From DATLFA01 sp039915945 (GTDB lineage: Bacteria; Actinomycetota; Acidimicrobiia; Acidimicrobiales; WLNW01), in contig JBDSMH010000106.1 in the NCBI GenBank assembly GCA_039915945.1, positions 66,876-130,875 on the forward strand: a DNA stretch of 64,000 nt. Reading direction: 5' to 3'. Under the pieces are notes generated by a model. The model saw only the letters and a list, made by a program, of their open reading frames with translations. It had not been told where the DNA came from and searched no databases. The position numbers were made by a program, and so were the translations under genes. How positions within the stretch are numbered: position 1 is the first letter of the stretch; the number at the start of each line of letters is the position of its first letter. Shown piece by piece: positions 26,093-35,666 of the stretch.

Positions 26093-27469
26093 ATGTCGGG
26101 CTCGTTCGTCGATCGGTTGGCCGCGGCTGTGGGTCGTGACGCCGTGCTGGTCGGTGACTCGATCGGCCCCGACTACTGCATCGACGAGACGTTGAAGGCG
26201 TCGCCGGTGCGCCCCGCCGCCGTCGTGCGGCCGTCGACCACGGCAGAGGTTGCGGCCGTCGTGCAGATTGCAAACGAGCTCGGGGTCGCAGTCACGGCGC
26301 GCGGTTCGGGCACTGGGTTGTCCGGGGCCTGCATCCCGTTGCTCGGCGGACTAGTGGTGTCTTTCGAACGCATGGCAGCGTTGCTGGAGATCGACGATTC
26401 GGGTCACGTTGCGATCGTGCAGCCCGGTGTCACTTTGGGACAACTGGATGTCGAGACGGCCAAATACGGGCTCGTGTATCCAGTTTTCCCCGGCACGAAT
26501 GCGTCCAGTCTCGGGGGCAACGTCGCGACGAATGCCGGTGGTATGCGGGCGGTGAAGTACGGCGTCACTCGTCATCAGGTGTTGGGCGTCGAAGCGGTGA
26601 CCGGCACCGGCGAGATCATTCGTACAGGCGGCCGATACGTGAAGAACACCAGCGGTTACGACCTGACGCAGTTGATCATCGGCTCCGAGGGGACATTGGC
26701 GTTGGTCACCGAGGCGACGTTGCGCCTGCACCCGCGCTTGGCGCACACCGCATCGATACTGGCGCCATTTGCGAGCATCGATGCGGTAGCAGAGGTGATT
26801 CCCCGCGTGGTGGCGTCCGGCGTTCAGCCGATGATCTTGGAGTACATCGACCGTCCGACGATGAAGGGCCTGCTGCGGATGCACGATCTGACGCTCGGCA
26901 TCCCTGCGGCGGTCGAAGCCGCCACCGAGGCGTACCTCGTCGTCGTGCTCGAGGGGCGTACCGAGGACCGACTCGAACGTGATGTCGGCGACGTGGCCAC
27001 GCAGTTGTCCCGCGCCGGCGCCTACGACGTCTACGTGTTGCCGCCCGGCCGAGGCGCCGATCTGCTCGCGGCGCGCGAGAGCGCGTTCTGGATGGTCAAG
27101 GCCGCCGGGGCCGACGACGTGATCGACATGGTCGTGCCCCGCAATCGCATCCCCGAATACCTGCGCCGTGTGCAGCAACTGACCAGCGAACACGGCTCGC
27201 GCGTGTTCGGGTGCGGGCATGCGGGCGACGGCAATATTCACTTCTCGATCTACGAACCCGACGCCGATCGGCGCACGAAATTGCTGTCTGCGATCTTCGA
27301 GATGGGTATGGCGATGGGGGGCGCGATCTCCGGTGAGCACGGCATCGGTCGCACGAAAAAGCGCTATTACCAAGCGCTCGAAGACCCGGCGAAGCTGGCC
27401 TTGCAACGGCGCATCAAGGCTGCCTTCGATCCGAACTCGATCCTGAACCCCGGCTGCATATTCGACTGA
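26093..27469 (+). CDS. FAD-linked oxidase, GlcD/D-lactate dehydrogenase type
   Basis: 458 residues. The FAD-binding PCMH domain contains ARGSGTGLSGACIP and NVATNAGGMRAVKYGVTRHQ; the C-terminal FAD-oxidase domain has the conserved GCGHAGDGNIHFS and SGEHGIGRTKKRYY. Family members oxidise D-2-hydroxy acids (glycolate, D-lactate, D-2-hydroxyglutarate) to 2-oxo acids. No GlcE or GlcF subunit is next to it, so it may act alone. A 2-hydroxyacid dehydrogenase later in the window is unrelated by position. Substrate unproven. Confidence 0.92.
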   Translation: MSGSFVDRLAAAVGRDAVLVGDSIGPDYCIDETLKASPVRPAAVVRPSTTAEVAAVVQIANELGVAVTARGSGTGLSGACIPLLGGLVVSFERMAALLEIDDSGHVAIVQPGVTLGQLDVETAKYGLVYPVFPGTNASSLGGNVATNAGGMRAVKYGVTRHQVLGVEAVTGTGEIIRTGGRYVKNTSGYDLTQLIIGSEGTLALVTEATLRLHPRLAHTASILAPFASIDAVAEVIPRVVASGVQPMILEYIDRPTMKGLLRMHDLTLGIPAAVEAATEAYLVVVLEGRTEDRLERDVGDVATQLSRAGAYDVYVLPPGRGADLLAARESAFWMVKAAGADDVIDMVVPRNRIPEYLRRVQQLTSEHGSRVFGCGHAGDGNIHFSIYEPDADRRTKLLSAIFEMGMAMGGAISGEHGIGRTKKRYYQALEDPAKLALQRRIKAAFDPNSILNPGCIFD

Positions 27470-27470
27470 G

Positions 27471-27530
27471 GCCCGAGCGGCCTTCATCGCGGGGAGCGGG
27501 CCCGAGCGGCCCTTCAGAGCGGGAAGCAGG
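27471..27530. repeat. Imperfect tandem repeat of about 30 bases between convergent genes
   Basis: Two copies beginning GCCCGAGCGGCC (27471-27499 and 27500-27530) fill the gap between two convergent genes. Both contain TTCA and a G-rich end. It may act as a terminator region or simply be a local duplication. Confidence 0.5.
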
Positions 27531-27533
27531 GAG

Positions 27534-28322
27534 CTACGCGGGGCGGATCTCGGCGCCGGTGATGGTGAACGCGATCGAGCACCGGAAGCCGCCGGTGACC
27601 TCCAACGGCTGCAGCGCCACGAGTTCTTCGAAATCGGACTCGTAGAACTCGAGTTGTCCGGAGCCGCTCCACGCATCTGCGATCTCGAAGTCGCGGAGTT
27701 GGTTGCGGGCGAGGTCGAATACGAGCGGGTCGCCGCCGGCGAGATCGGGCATGAGTCGTGTGTGCCAGAGGGGCAGCCGCATGGCCTTCGGTATGAATCC
27801 GGCCGCCAAGGGCGTATCGAGCGTGATCGAGCCGCGGGCGAGTTGGCGCCCGAGGCTGGCGACGTGGCCGGCGAACGTGGCACCGGCCTCGAGCCGCGGA
27901 CCGCCGCGGCCGACGGTGACCGGGCGCGAGAGGGCGATCGTGCCGAGCTTCTTCGGGAATCCCTGGATGTGGCCGCGGGCGAACGACAGGTCGTTGTCGA
28001 CCCAGATGTACGGCACACGGGCGACCTTGGCGCCGTCGAGTGTGGCGTGCACTTGGATGTACGCCTCTTTGTACTGGCCGCGGGCCGGGTCCGCCGCGAT
28101 GCGGGGATCGGCATCGGCCGATGACGACCAGTCGATGAACACGAACGTTGCCGAGCCGTCGTCGAGGGCCATCATCGGGTCTGGAACTACCGCCGCCATC
28201 GCCGCAGGGTCGCCGCGAAAGTCGATGCCGACGACGTCACCGGAGAAGTGCCACGGTGGCGGGGGAACGAGTGCGGCGCGCCCCGCGGGCGAAAGCGGCA
28301 GGCTCCAACCGTGCAGGCTCAT
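27534..28322 (-). CDS. Acetoacetate decarboxylase-family protein
   Basis: 262 residues from the ATG at 28322; a longer open frame upstream belongs to another gene's region. The Schiff-base lysine pair of acetoacetate decarboxylases is seen in GFPKKLG near residue 123, after YIWVDNDLSFARG. Family members decarboxylate beta-keto acids or catalyse related Schiff-base reactions on larger substrates in secondary metabolism. It is 10 bases downstream of the NAD-dependent epimerase/dehydratase gene and likely co-transcribed. The substrate is not indicated by sequence. Confidence 0.87.
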   Translation of the reverse strand: MSLHGWSLPLSPAGRAALVPPPPWHFSGDVVGIDFRGDPAAMAAVVPDPMMALDDGSATFVFIDWSSSADADPRIAADPARGQYKEAYIQVHATLDGAKVARVPYIWVDNDLSFARGHIQGFPKKLGTIALSRPVTVGRGGPRLEAGATFAGHVASLGRQLARGSITLDTPLAAGFIPKAMRLPLWHTRLMPDLAGGDPLVFDLARNQLRDFEIADAWSGSGQLEFYESDFEELVALQPLEVTGGFRCSIAFTITGAEIRPA

Positions 28323-28332
28323 GGTTGGGCCA

Positions 28333-29433
28333 TCAGATGCGTGTGTCCGCGCGCACGTTGCGGGTGCCGGGCCCTGCGTAGGACTTGCCGTAACCCGGCA
28401 ACTCGCCGTAGCCGAGGTCGGGCGGATCAGCGATCGCGTCGCGCCACCAACGAGCCAGCCGATCTTCGGCGTCGTAGTCGAACGGGTCCTGCAGCGCGGT
28501 CTCCTCGTAGCCTCCGCGCTGGGGCGGATTGGCGACGAGCCACCGCGCCGCCCGCCGAACGGCGTCACGCGCCGGCACGACATCGCGATAGCCCAGTCGC
28601 TCGCGCAGCTTGGCCGTGTCCATCACCCGATGCGAGGTGCGATAGTTCATCATGAGTGGACGCGCGGGTAGCGCGAACTGGGCGGGCATCGACAGCAACT
28701 CCCACTCGTGGTCGAGTTCGTCGGTGATGATCTCGACAACTTGGCGGATGGTCAACTTCTCGTCGTCACCGCAGTTGAACGTCTGCCCCATCGACGCTTC
28801 GGGTTGATCGACGGCGAGCAGCAACGCGTGCGCCAGGTTCTCGACGTAGCCGAACGGGATGAGACTCAACCCGTCGTCGGGCAAGATGATGAACGGCCGC
28901 CGGTCGAGCACCCGCCGTACGACGCACCACTCACGCGGCGCGAGTTGTCGTGGCCCGTAGACATAGGGATAGCGGAAGTGTGTCGCGGTCGGATGGGTCT
29001 CGAATAGCAACTGCTCGGTGCGTCCGATGCGGTAGCTCTTGCCGTCGTCGGCCTCGGTGGCGAGGTCGGCGTCCTCGCGGATCGGTATCGGGAGCCCGGG
29101 CGGCGTGTGGATCGCAGGATCGAAGAAGCCTCGATACACGGGGACCCCGCCGATCGACATGAGCCGACCGGTGCGGCCCCGCAGCACATCCGCGATGGAC
29201 CGCAACCGACCGTAGTTGGCGATCGCGACGTCGAAGGATTCGTCGCCGAGTGCCGCGCGGAGACCTTCTTCGCTGAACACGTCACCGTGGAGGTGGCGCA
29301 GATGGGCGACTTCGGGAACCTCGTGTTTGCCCGAGTGCAAGATCGTGACATCGAACCCGCGGGCTTCGAGACCGCGAGCGATGGGCGGACCCGTCGGCCC
29401 GGTCCCCCCGATCAGCAGCGCGGACCGTGTCAC
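28333..29433 (-). CDS. NAD(P)-dependent epimerase/dehydratase-like protein
   Basis: 366 residues. N-terminal Rossmann motif LLIGGTGPTGPPIARGL and an extended-SDR layout: HLHGDVFSEE, MSIGGVPVYRG, then YPYVYGPRQLAPREW, where the Tyr of YPYVYGP takes the usual region. The canonical YxxxK is not evident in the expected spacing, so the chemistry may be reductase or atypical. Followed at 10 bases by the acetoacetate decarboxylase-like gene; the two probably work on the same beta-keto substrate. Cytoplasmic. Confidence 0.82.
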   Translation of the reverse strand: MTRSALLIGGTGPTGPPIARGLEARGFDVTILHSGKHEVPEVAHLRHLHGDVFSEEGLRAALGDESFDVAIANYGRLRSIADVLRGRTGRLMSIGGVPVYRGFFDPAIHTPPGLPIPIREDADLATEADDGKSYRIGRTEQLLFETHPTATHFRYPYVYGPRQLAPREWCVVRRVLDRRPFIILPDDGLSLIPFGYVENLAHALLLAVDQPEASMGQTFNCGDDEKLTIRQVVEIITDELDHEWELLSMPAQFALPARPLMMNYRTSHRVMDTAKLRERLGYRDVVPARDAVRRAARWLVANPPQRGGYEETALQDPFDYDAEDRLARWWRDAIADPPDLGYGELPGYGKSYAGPGTRNVRADTRI

Positions 29434-29498
29434 GCGTATGGCCCCATCCGCGACACTCTACGAGGGGCGGGCGTGCCCGTTGAGGCCGAACCGTCGGG

Positions 29499-29819
29499 CT
29501 AGGCCCCGGGCGCCTTGTAGCCGACCTGTGTCTTGGCGGCCTTGTCGATCTCTTCGGGCGTCAACAGCACCACGGTCTTGGTGCTCGCCAGGCCGGTGGC
29601 GCTCACGGCCAGACCCACGGCGGCCGCGGCGACGTTGTCGGGAAGATCGACGATCACGTACGCGTCACCCTCGCCGAAACCGAAGTGGAAGCTCTCTACC
29701 TTTCCACCGAGGCCGGCCACCATTGCCGCCACTGCGTCTCGCCGGGCCGACCCACCTTTGGCGACCACGCCTTTGATGCCCTCTGCGGTGTAGGACGCGA
29801 CAACGAGGTATTTCGCCAT
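29499..29819 (-). CDS. GYD-domain protein
   Basis: 106 residues beginning MAKYLVVASYTAEGIKGVVA. It follows the GYD family pattern: ferredoxin-like strands, a central FHFGFGEGDAYVIVDLPDN (the GYD-equivalent GDAYVIVD) and TKTVVLLTPEEID near the end. The family is small, cytoplasmic and of unknown function, often beside dehydrogenases. A GGAGG-containing stretch just upstream of the start is consistent with good translation. It is divergent from the alpha/beta hydrolase gene. Confidence 0.88.
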   Translation of the reverse strand: MAKYLVVASYTAEGIKGVVAKGGSARRDAVAAMVAGLGGKVESFHFGFGEGDAYVIVDLPDNVAAAAVGLAVSATGLASTKTVVLLTPEEIDKAAKTQVGYKAPGA

Positions 29820-29969
29820 GACGGTCCTCCCTTCCTCGAGGTGAGTCTCCTCGCGAAGGTGTCCGCGTGCAATACCTCGGCCGGTCGGCTTGTTGGTACG
29901 CGCTGAGGGCGACTAGTTCTAAGATTGCATCTTTCGAAACCAGATTTCTGACTGTTCGTGGGGGAACGC

Positions 29970-30893
29970 ATGCCTGAAGACGTTGAGTTTCTGAGCGGGG
30001 GCGTGACGGTTCGCGCGCACCTGTATCGGCCCGAAGGCGCGACGGGCCCCGTGCCCATCATCGTGATGGCGGGCGGTTGGTGCTACGTCAAGGAACTCGT
30101 ACAGCCGCACTACGCCGCGGCATTCAATCGCGTCGGGTGTGCGGCCCTCGTCTTCGACTACCGCCATCTGGGCTCGAGCGACGGCTCACCGCGGCAGCAC
30201 CTCGATCCCTGGGATCAAATCGAGGACTACCGCAACGCCATCAGCTTCGTCGAGACGCTCGACGGCATCGATGCCGATCGCATCGGCATCTGGGGCATCT
30301 CCTACAGCGGCGGTCATTCGCTGGTGGTCGGCGCCCTAGACCAGCGGGTCAAGTGCATCGTTTCGACGATCCCCGTGGTCGACGGATGGGTCAACATGGA
30401 GCGCGTCCACGGCGCCGTCGGCTTCCGTCGCCTGCGCGAGGCGATCCTCGCCGATCGGCGCGCTCGCTTCGGCTCCGGTGAGCACGGCTACCTGCCGATG
30501 TCGACCACCAATCCGGCGACCGAACTCTGCACGTGGCCGTTTCCTGAGGTCACCGAAGTCTTCCTCGAGCTGCAGCGCACAGTCGCACCCGCGCACGAGC
30601 ATCGCAACACGGTTGCCTCGGTCGAGTTGTTGATGAACTACGACGTGTTCCCCTACACCAAGCGGCTCCTCAACACGCCGACGCTGATGATCGTCGCCGA
30701 AGGTGACGACATCACGATGTGGGACCACGAGATCCGCGCGTTCAACTCCATCCCGACGACCAAGAAGCGCTTGTTCGTCGTCGATCACACGACGCACATG
30801 GTCCTCTACAGCAATCGCTCGCAACTCGAAATTGCCGCGGACCAAGGCGCTCGATGGTTCTCCGAGCATCTCGTAGAGCCGTTCAAGAGCTGA
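29970..30893 (+). CDS. Alpha/beta hydrolase (dienelactone hydrolase/peptidase-like)
   Basis: 307 residues from the ATG at 29970, which follows GGGGGAA; a GTG four codons earlier is less likely. Nucleophile elbow GISYSGG (GxSxG, Ser near residue 115), oxyanion-side motif VMAGGWCYVKE, later Asp in VAEGDDITMW and His in DHTTHMVLY complete the triad. The fold matches the X-Pro dipeptidyl-peptidase/dienelactone-hydrolase branch. It is 9 bases ahead of an acyl-CoA ligase gene, so hydrolysis of an ester or lactone may feed the acid to the ligase; this is inference. Confidence 0.87.
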   Translation: MPEDVEFLSGGVTVRAHLYRPEGATGPVPIIVMAGGWCYVKELVQPHYAAAFNRVGCAALVFDYRHLGSSDGSPRQHLDPWDQIEDYRNAISFVETLDGIDADRIGIWGISYSGGHSLVVGALDQRVKCIVSTIPVVDGWVNMERVHGAVGFRRLREAILADRRARFGSGEHGYLPMSTTNPATELCTWPFPEVTEVFLELQRTVAPAHEHRNTVASVELLMNYDVFPYTKRLLNTPTLMIVAEGDDITMWDHEIRAFNSIPTTKKRLFVVDHTTHMVLYSNRSQLEIAADQGARWFSEHLVEPFKS

Positions 30894-30902
30894 CGGCGTC
30901 GC

Positions 30903-32528
30903 ATGCTGCACGCAACGAGACCTTCGTCGATAGCCGATCGACCACAGATCCGCGTTGCGTCACTTGCCGAACCACTGCGCGATCGTGCCGCTCGCGACGC
31001 TGATCGATTGGCCATCGTCGACGGGAGCGTCGAACTGAACTACGGCCAACTCAACGCGCGTGCCGAAGCAGTGGCGCGAGCCCTTCGCGCCCGAGGCGTC
31101 AGCCGCGGCGATGTGGTCACGATGCAGCTGCCCAACTGGTGGGAAGCGGCCGTCGTCTACCAGGCGACCATGCTCCTGGGTTGTGTGCTCAACCCCATCG
31201 TGCCGATCTATCGAGAGCGCGAGATGTCGTTCATCGAGCGCCAGTGCCGGCCGCGGGTGGTGGTTGTTCCGCACGTGTTTCGTGGCTTCGACCACTTGGC
31301 GATGCAGCAACAGTTGGCCCTCGAACTCGACGAAGCACCGTTGGTCGTCGTCGTCCGGCCTGACGGTGACGACGTGCCCGATGGTGCGATTGCATTCGAC
31401 GACCTCCACGGATCTTCCGAGGCGTTGCCGACGGATGTGGGCCCCGACGACATCTGCTTGTTGCTCTACACCTCGGGCACCACTGCAGATCCGAAGGGTG
31501 TGTTGCACACGCACCGTACGATCGCCTACGAAGTCGACTCCATCGTTGAGCTGTGCCGGCTCGGCCTCGATGATCACATCTTCATGGCGTCGCCCGTCAC
31601 GCACATCACTGGCTATCTGTACGGCTTGGTGATGCCGGCGGTGACCGGCGCCGCCGCAATCCTGCAAGACGTGTGGGACCCGCACCGCGCCGCGGACCTG
31701 ATCGAGGCCTGGGCGTGTCGCTTCTCGGTCGGGGCCACACCGTTTCTGCACGGCCTCGTCGAAGAGTACGAGCGAAGGGGCGGTCCGTCCGCGCTGCAGA
31801 CATTCCTCTGCGGCGGCGCCGATGTGCCGCGGCCGCTCGTGCGCGGCGCGAGCGTGCAATTCGATGCGCACGTGACCCGCGTCTACGGCTCGTCCGAGTT
31901 CCCGACTGCGACGTGCGGCCGACTCGATGACCCGTTCGAGATCACCGCGGATACCGACGGCGTGCCGATCGGTCCGGTGGATTGCCGGCTCGACAACGTC
32001 GGCACCGACGGCGTCGGCGAGCTCTTGCTCCGCGGACCTGATCTGTTTCTCGGGTACCTCGACGCCGCGCTCAACGTCGAGGCGTTCACCGACGACGGCT
32101 TCTTCCGCACTGGCGATCTGGCCTCGATTGCGGCCTCGGGCGCGGTGACGATCCGGGGCCGGCACAAGGACATCATCGTGCGCGGCGGCGAGAACATCAG
32201 CGCCAAAGAGGTCGAAGACGTCTTGTTCGAGCACCCTGCGGTGAGCGAAGTCGCCGTTGTCGCCATGCCCGATCCCGTCATGGTCGAGCGTTCGTGTGCG
32301 TTCGTCGTGCCCAAAGCCGGAGCCACGGTCTCGCTCGTTACGCTGACCGCGTTTCTCGACGAGCACCATTTGGCACGCCAGAAGTACCCGGAACGCGTCG
32401 AGATCGTCACCGAGCTGCCCAAGACTGCGAGCGGAAAAGTGCAAAAGTTCGTGCTTCGCGAACAGATCGCCAAGAAGCTGGCCACTGAACAAACGACCGC
32501 GAGCGCTCACCGTGTGGGCAAGGCGTGA
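30903..32528 (+). CDS. AMP-dependent acyl-CoA ligase
   Basis: 541 residues with the ANL-superfamily motifs: P-loop LLLYTSGTTADPKGVLHTH (about 190), aromatic-binding VYGSSEFPTAT, hinge block FFRTGDLASIAASGAVTIRG with RHKDIIVRGGENISAKEVED, and the final catalytic Lys in PKTASGKVQKFVLR. Function: adenylation of a carboxylic acid, then transfer to CoA. It resembles cyclohexanecarboxylate/medium-chain ligases. The gene lies 9 bases behind the alpha/beta hydrolase and is followed by the GntR regulator (8-base gap), so one transcript of three genes is likely. Confidence 0.94.
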   Translation: MLHATRPSSIADRPQIRVASLAEPLRDRAARDADRLAIVDGSVELNYGQLNARAEAVARALRARGVSRGDVVTMQLPNWWEAAVVYQATMLLGCVLNPIVPIYREREMSFIERQCRPRVVVVPHVFRGFDHLAMQQQLALELDEAPLVVVVRPDGDDVPDGAIAFDDLHGSSEALPTDVGPDDICLLLYTSGTTADPKGVLHTHRTIAYEVDSIVELCRLGLDDHIFMASPVTHITGYLYGLVMPAVTGAAAILQDVWDPHRAADLIEAWACRFSVGATPFLHGLVEEYERRGGPSALQTFLCGGADVPRPLVRGASVQFDAHVTRVYGSSEFPTATCGRLDDPFEITADTDGVPIGPVDCRLDNVGTDGVGELLLRGPDLFLGYLDAALNVEAFTDDGFFRTGDLASIAASGAVTIRGRHKDIIVRGGENISAKEVEDVLFEHPAVSEVAVVAMPDPVMVERSCAFVVPKAGATVSLVTLTAFLDEHHLARQKYPERVEIVTELPKTASGKVQKFVLREQIAKKLATEQTTASAHRVGKA

Positions 32529-32535
32529 TCTCCGA

Positions 32536-33357
32536 ATGAGCGAAGCAATCAACCCACCCACGAATCGACGACAGAATCGACCGCGCCGTCGCTACAGCCC
32601 TGCCGAGGCGGTCGCCGACAGATTGCGCGACCGCATACTGTCCGGCGAGGTCGCCGACGGTGGGATGTTGCCCAAGCTCGAAGACCTCACCGAAGAGTTC
32701 CGTGTGAGCAAGGCTTCATTGCGTGAAGCATGTCGCATCCTCGAAACCGAGGGCCTGCTCAGCGTGCTGCGAGGCAACGTCGGCGGAGCGCTCGTACACG
32801 TGCCCCAACCGGTGCATGCCGCGTACACGGTTGGCCTCGTGTTGCAAGCACGCGAGGTCGTGATGCGCGATGTTGCGGGGGCCGTTCGCCGCTTCGAACC
32901 GATCTGCGCCGAGTTGTGCGCGGAGCGAAAAGACCGGGTCACCGCGGTGATCCCCGAGCTCGTCGCGGCACAGCGTGAACTCGCCGCATGCATCGACCGG
33001 GGCGACGGCGAGGGCGCGTCACGCGCCGCGCGCGCCTGGCACGAGACGCTCGTCGCGCGCTGCGGCAACGAAACCACCGTCGTCTTGCTGGGCGCGTTGG
33101 AAGCCGTCTGGACATCGCATATCACCAACAAGTCGCTCGAGTACGCGCAGCGCGGGGTGGCCCTCTCGCCTGAGCTCAGCCGCAAGGTCTACGAAGAGCA
33201 TGAAGAGATTCAGGCACGCATAGAGGCCGGCGACGTTGCCGGCGCGGCCGCGGCTGCGCGAGCTCACCTCCTCCACGCGCACATCCATCCTCCGACCGAG
33301 GACGAAGATGCGCAGATGGTGCGGGCCACGACTGTGCGCGATCGGGTCTTTGACTAG
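32536..33357 (+). CDS. FadR-type GntR regulator
   Basis: 273 residues from the ATG at 32536. N-terminal winged helix (ADRLRDRILSGEVADGGMLP ... LTEEFRVSKASLREACRILE ... GLLSVLRGNVGGALV), followed by an all-helical FCD effector domain rich in Glu/Arg and His (ESRAARAWHET-like, ending AAARAHLLHAHIH). These regulators usually repress a neighbouring catabolic operon until a CoA ester or acid binds. Being last in the hydrolase-ligase run suggests control of that set. Its TAG stop and the TAG of the convergent molybdenum-hydroxylase gene share the palindrome CTAG (33354-33357). Confidence 0.88.
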   Translation: MSEAINPPTNRRQNRPRRRYSPAEAVADRLRDRILSGEVADGGMLPKLEDLTEEFRVSKASLREACRILETEGLLSVLRGNVGGALVHVPQPVHAAYTVGLVLQAREVVMRDVAGAVRRFEPICAELCAERKDRVTAVIPELVAAQRELAACIDRGDGEGASRAARAWHETLVARCGNETTVVLLGALEAVWTSHITNKSLEYAQRGVALSPELSRKVYEEHEEIQARIEAGDVAGAAAAARAHLLHAHIHPPTEDEDAQMVRATTVRDRVFD

Positions 33358-35666
33358 CGCGCCTCGGTGATGGCGTCATAGACGCGTTGCGGTGACAGTG
33401 GCATGTCGATGTGGCGTACGCCGAACGGAATGAGCGCATCGATCACCGCGTTCTGCACCGCCGGTGCGGCGCCGATGGCGCCCCCTTGACCGATGCCCTT
33501 CGACCCGAGAATGTTGATCGTGGTCGGTGTCTCGCTCGTGCTCACTTCGAACCCGGGCAGATCCGCGGCTGACGGGACGAGGTAGTTCACGAAGTTGTTG
33601 GCCAGTGGGTTGGCGTGTTCGTCGTAGCTGATGTGTTCGTATAGCGCCTGCGCCACGCCTTGCGCAATGCCCCCGTGCTGTTGCCCTTCGACCACGACGG
33701 GGTTGATGACGCGGCCACAATCATCGACGGCGACGAAGCGCACGAGATCGACGGCACCGGTCTCTGTGTCGACCTCGACCACTGCAACGTGAACGCCGTA
33801 AGGGAAGGTCGGGCCGTCCTGGTCGATGTCGGCACTCGCGCCCAGTCGACCCGAGGGCACCAACGCGGCGACGGATGACGGCAACGACGCCGGCTCCGCG
33901 GCGGCCCGCAGCACCTCGAGCCAGGAAACGCGCCGAGTGGGCGTGCCGACGACTGCAAGATGACCGCTGTCGGTGACGACGATGTCGCGCGGATGCGCCT
34001 CGAGCAGATGGGCGGCAACGGCACACGCTTGCACCAGTACTTCGCGGCCGGCCACCGTCAACGAGCTGCCGGTGACTTGCAGCGACCGTGCTGAGCCAGT
34101 GCCGTCGCCGCGCGGGACGAGCGCGGTGTCGGTCGGTACAAGCCGCACCGACTCCACCGGCAGGCCGAGGATGCCGGACAGGATCAGGCCCCACGTCGTG
34201 GCGTGGCCCTGACCGTGATCGCACGTGCCGGCGCGCACGTTGATGCGTATCGAGTCACCCGGCCCGGGCTCGATATCGAGCGCGGCGTACTCGCCGGTGC
34301 GATTGCGCGGGGTCACATCCAACCAGAGCGCGACACCGATGCCGAGCGCGAGCGGGTTGCGCCGCGCTCGGCGCTCGCTCTGCTGCTGTCGTAGCAACGG
34401 ATAGTCGACCTGCGCGACCGCGAGATCGAGGCAGTTGCGATAGTCGCCGCTGTCGTAGGTCAAGCCGGTCGCGGTCGTGAAGGGCATCGCATCGGCCCGA
34501 ATGAGATTGCGCCGGCGCAACTCGACCGGATCGATTCCGAGTTCGTGGGCCGCGAGGTCCATCAAGCGTTCGCGCAAGGCGTTGGGCTCGGCGCGACCGG
34601 GGCCGCGGTATACGCCCACCGGGGTGGTGTTGGTGGCGACGGTGCGCACCTCGATATCGACGTTCGCGATGTCGTAGGGGCCCGGCACCATCAAGACGCC
34701 GGTGCCGGTGGGCGATACCGCACCCGCACCCGGGTATGCACCGGCATCGCCGACAACGCGCACGCGCAACCCGACGCACGTACCGTCGGATCGAAGACCG
34801 AGCTCCGCGTGTTGCGACTGCGCGCGCCCGTGGGGCATGGCGACGAGACTCTCCGATCTCGTCTCGTGCCACTGCAACGCGCGGCCGAGCGAGCGGGCCA
34901 GCGCAGCGATGACGAGATACTCCGGCGCAGTCTCGAACTTGGGCCCGAAGCCGCCGCCGACCTGTGGGTGGATGACGCGAACCATCTCGACCGGTAGGTG
35001 GAGCGCCTCCGCGATCTCTCGGCGCACGCCGTGCACGAATTGCGACGACGCCCACACGGTCACTCCGCCCGGCGGATCATCCGGTATCGCGAGCGCACCG
35101 TTGGGTTCCATCGGCGATGCCGCCACTCGCTGGTTGACGAAGTCGCCGGTGACGACGACGTCGGCGTCGTGCAGCACGTCGTGCGCCGACGGATGCGAGC
35201 CAATTCGATACACGTTGGTCGACATCGCCGGATGAATGACGAACGCGTCGGGGGCGAGGCTCTGTCGAGTCGAGGCCGACACCGGCAGCGGTTCGTACTC
35301 GATCTCGACGAGTTCGGCAGCGTCGGTGGCCGCCGCCATCGTCTCGGCAACCACCACGACGATCGGCTCGCCCACGTAACGCACCACGTCGTGGGCGAGA
35401 AGGGGCCGGCTGACGCCGGTTATGAACGAGTTTCCGGGCGCGATGAGTGGCAGGCCGAGCTGCCCCGCAGTCGCGACAGCGATCACACCGGGTGCACGAG
35501 CGGCCGCAGCGGTGTCGGTGCGCACCAATCGCGCGCTCGCCGAGGAAGAACGCACGAACAGGACATGCGCTTGGCCGAGGTCGAGATCGTTGAGATAGCG
35601 CGAGTCACCGCGCAGCAGCGGATCGTCTTCGATGCGGGCGACCCTGGTGCCCGGCGCCGCCCTCAT
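33354..35666 (-). CDS. Xanthine dehydrogenase-family molybdenum hydroxylase, large subunit
   Basis: 770 residues, the usual length of the molybdopterin-cytosine-dinucleotide subunit of CoxL/XDH enzymes. Early strands match (VARIEDDPLLRGDSRYLND), and the substrate-side motif GVYRGPGRAEPNALRERLM and QVGGGFGPKF are intact. At the site where these enzymes carry the catalytic Glu (GxGE), this protein has GIGQGGAIGAAPA (Gln near residue 722). Small FeS and FAD subunits are not adjacent. So either it works with distant partners and a changed mechanism, or it is not a true hydroxylase. Function in degradation of heteroaromatic or related compounds is only suggested by family and context. Confidence 0.88.
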   Translation of the reverse strand: MRAAPGTRVARIEDDPLLRGDSRYLNDLDLGQAHVLFVRSSSASARLVRTDTAAAARAPGVIAVATAGQLGLPLIAPGNSFITGVSRPLLAHDVVRYVGEPIVVVVAETMAAATDAAELVEIEYEPLPVSASTRQSLAPDAFVIHPAMSTNVYRIGSHPSAHDVLHDADVVVTGDFVNQRVAASPMEPNGALAIPDDPPGGVTVWASSQFVHGVRREIAEALHLPVEMVRVIHPQVGGGFGPKFETAPEYLVIAALARSLGRALQWHETRSESLVAMPHGRAQSQHAELGLRSDGTCVGLRVRVVGDAGAYPGAGAVSPTGTGVLMVPGPYDIANVDIEVRTVATNTTPVGVYRGPGRAEPNALRERLMDLAAHELGIDPVELRRRNLIRADAMPFTTATGLTYDSGDYRNCLDLAVAQVDYPLLRQQQSERRARRNPLALGIGVALWLDVTPRNRTGEYAALDIEPGPGDSIRINVRAGTCDHGQGHATTWGLILSGILGLPVESVRLVPTDTALVPRGDGTGSARSLQVTGSSLTVAGREVLVQACAVAAHLLEAHPRDIVVTDSGHLAVVGTPTRRVSWLEVLRAAAEPASLPSSVAALVPSGRLGASADIDQDGPTFPYGVHVAVVEVDTETGAVDLVRFVAVDDCGRVINPVVVEGQQHGGIAQGVAQALYEHISYDEHANPLANNFVNYLVPSAADLPGFEVSTSETPTTINILGSKGIGQGGAIGAAPAVQNAVIDALIPFGVRHIDMPLSPQRVYDAITEAR

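Noticed and set aside
26351..28114. A 587-codon minus-strand frame over the GlcD-type oxidase and beyond
   Set aside because: It is antisense to a gene with clear FAD motifs and has Arg/Ser/Pro-rich composition; only the acetoacetate decarboxylase-like frame in the second half is protein-like, and it is in a different frame.
30960..32561. A 533-codon frame antisense to the acyl-CoA ligase
   Set aside because: Same reason: the plus strand has the full ANL motif set.
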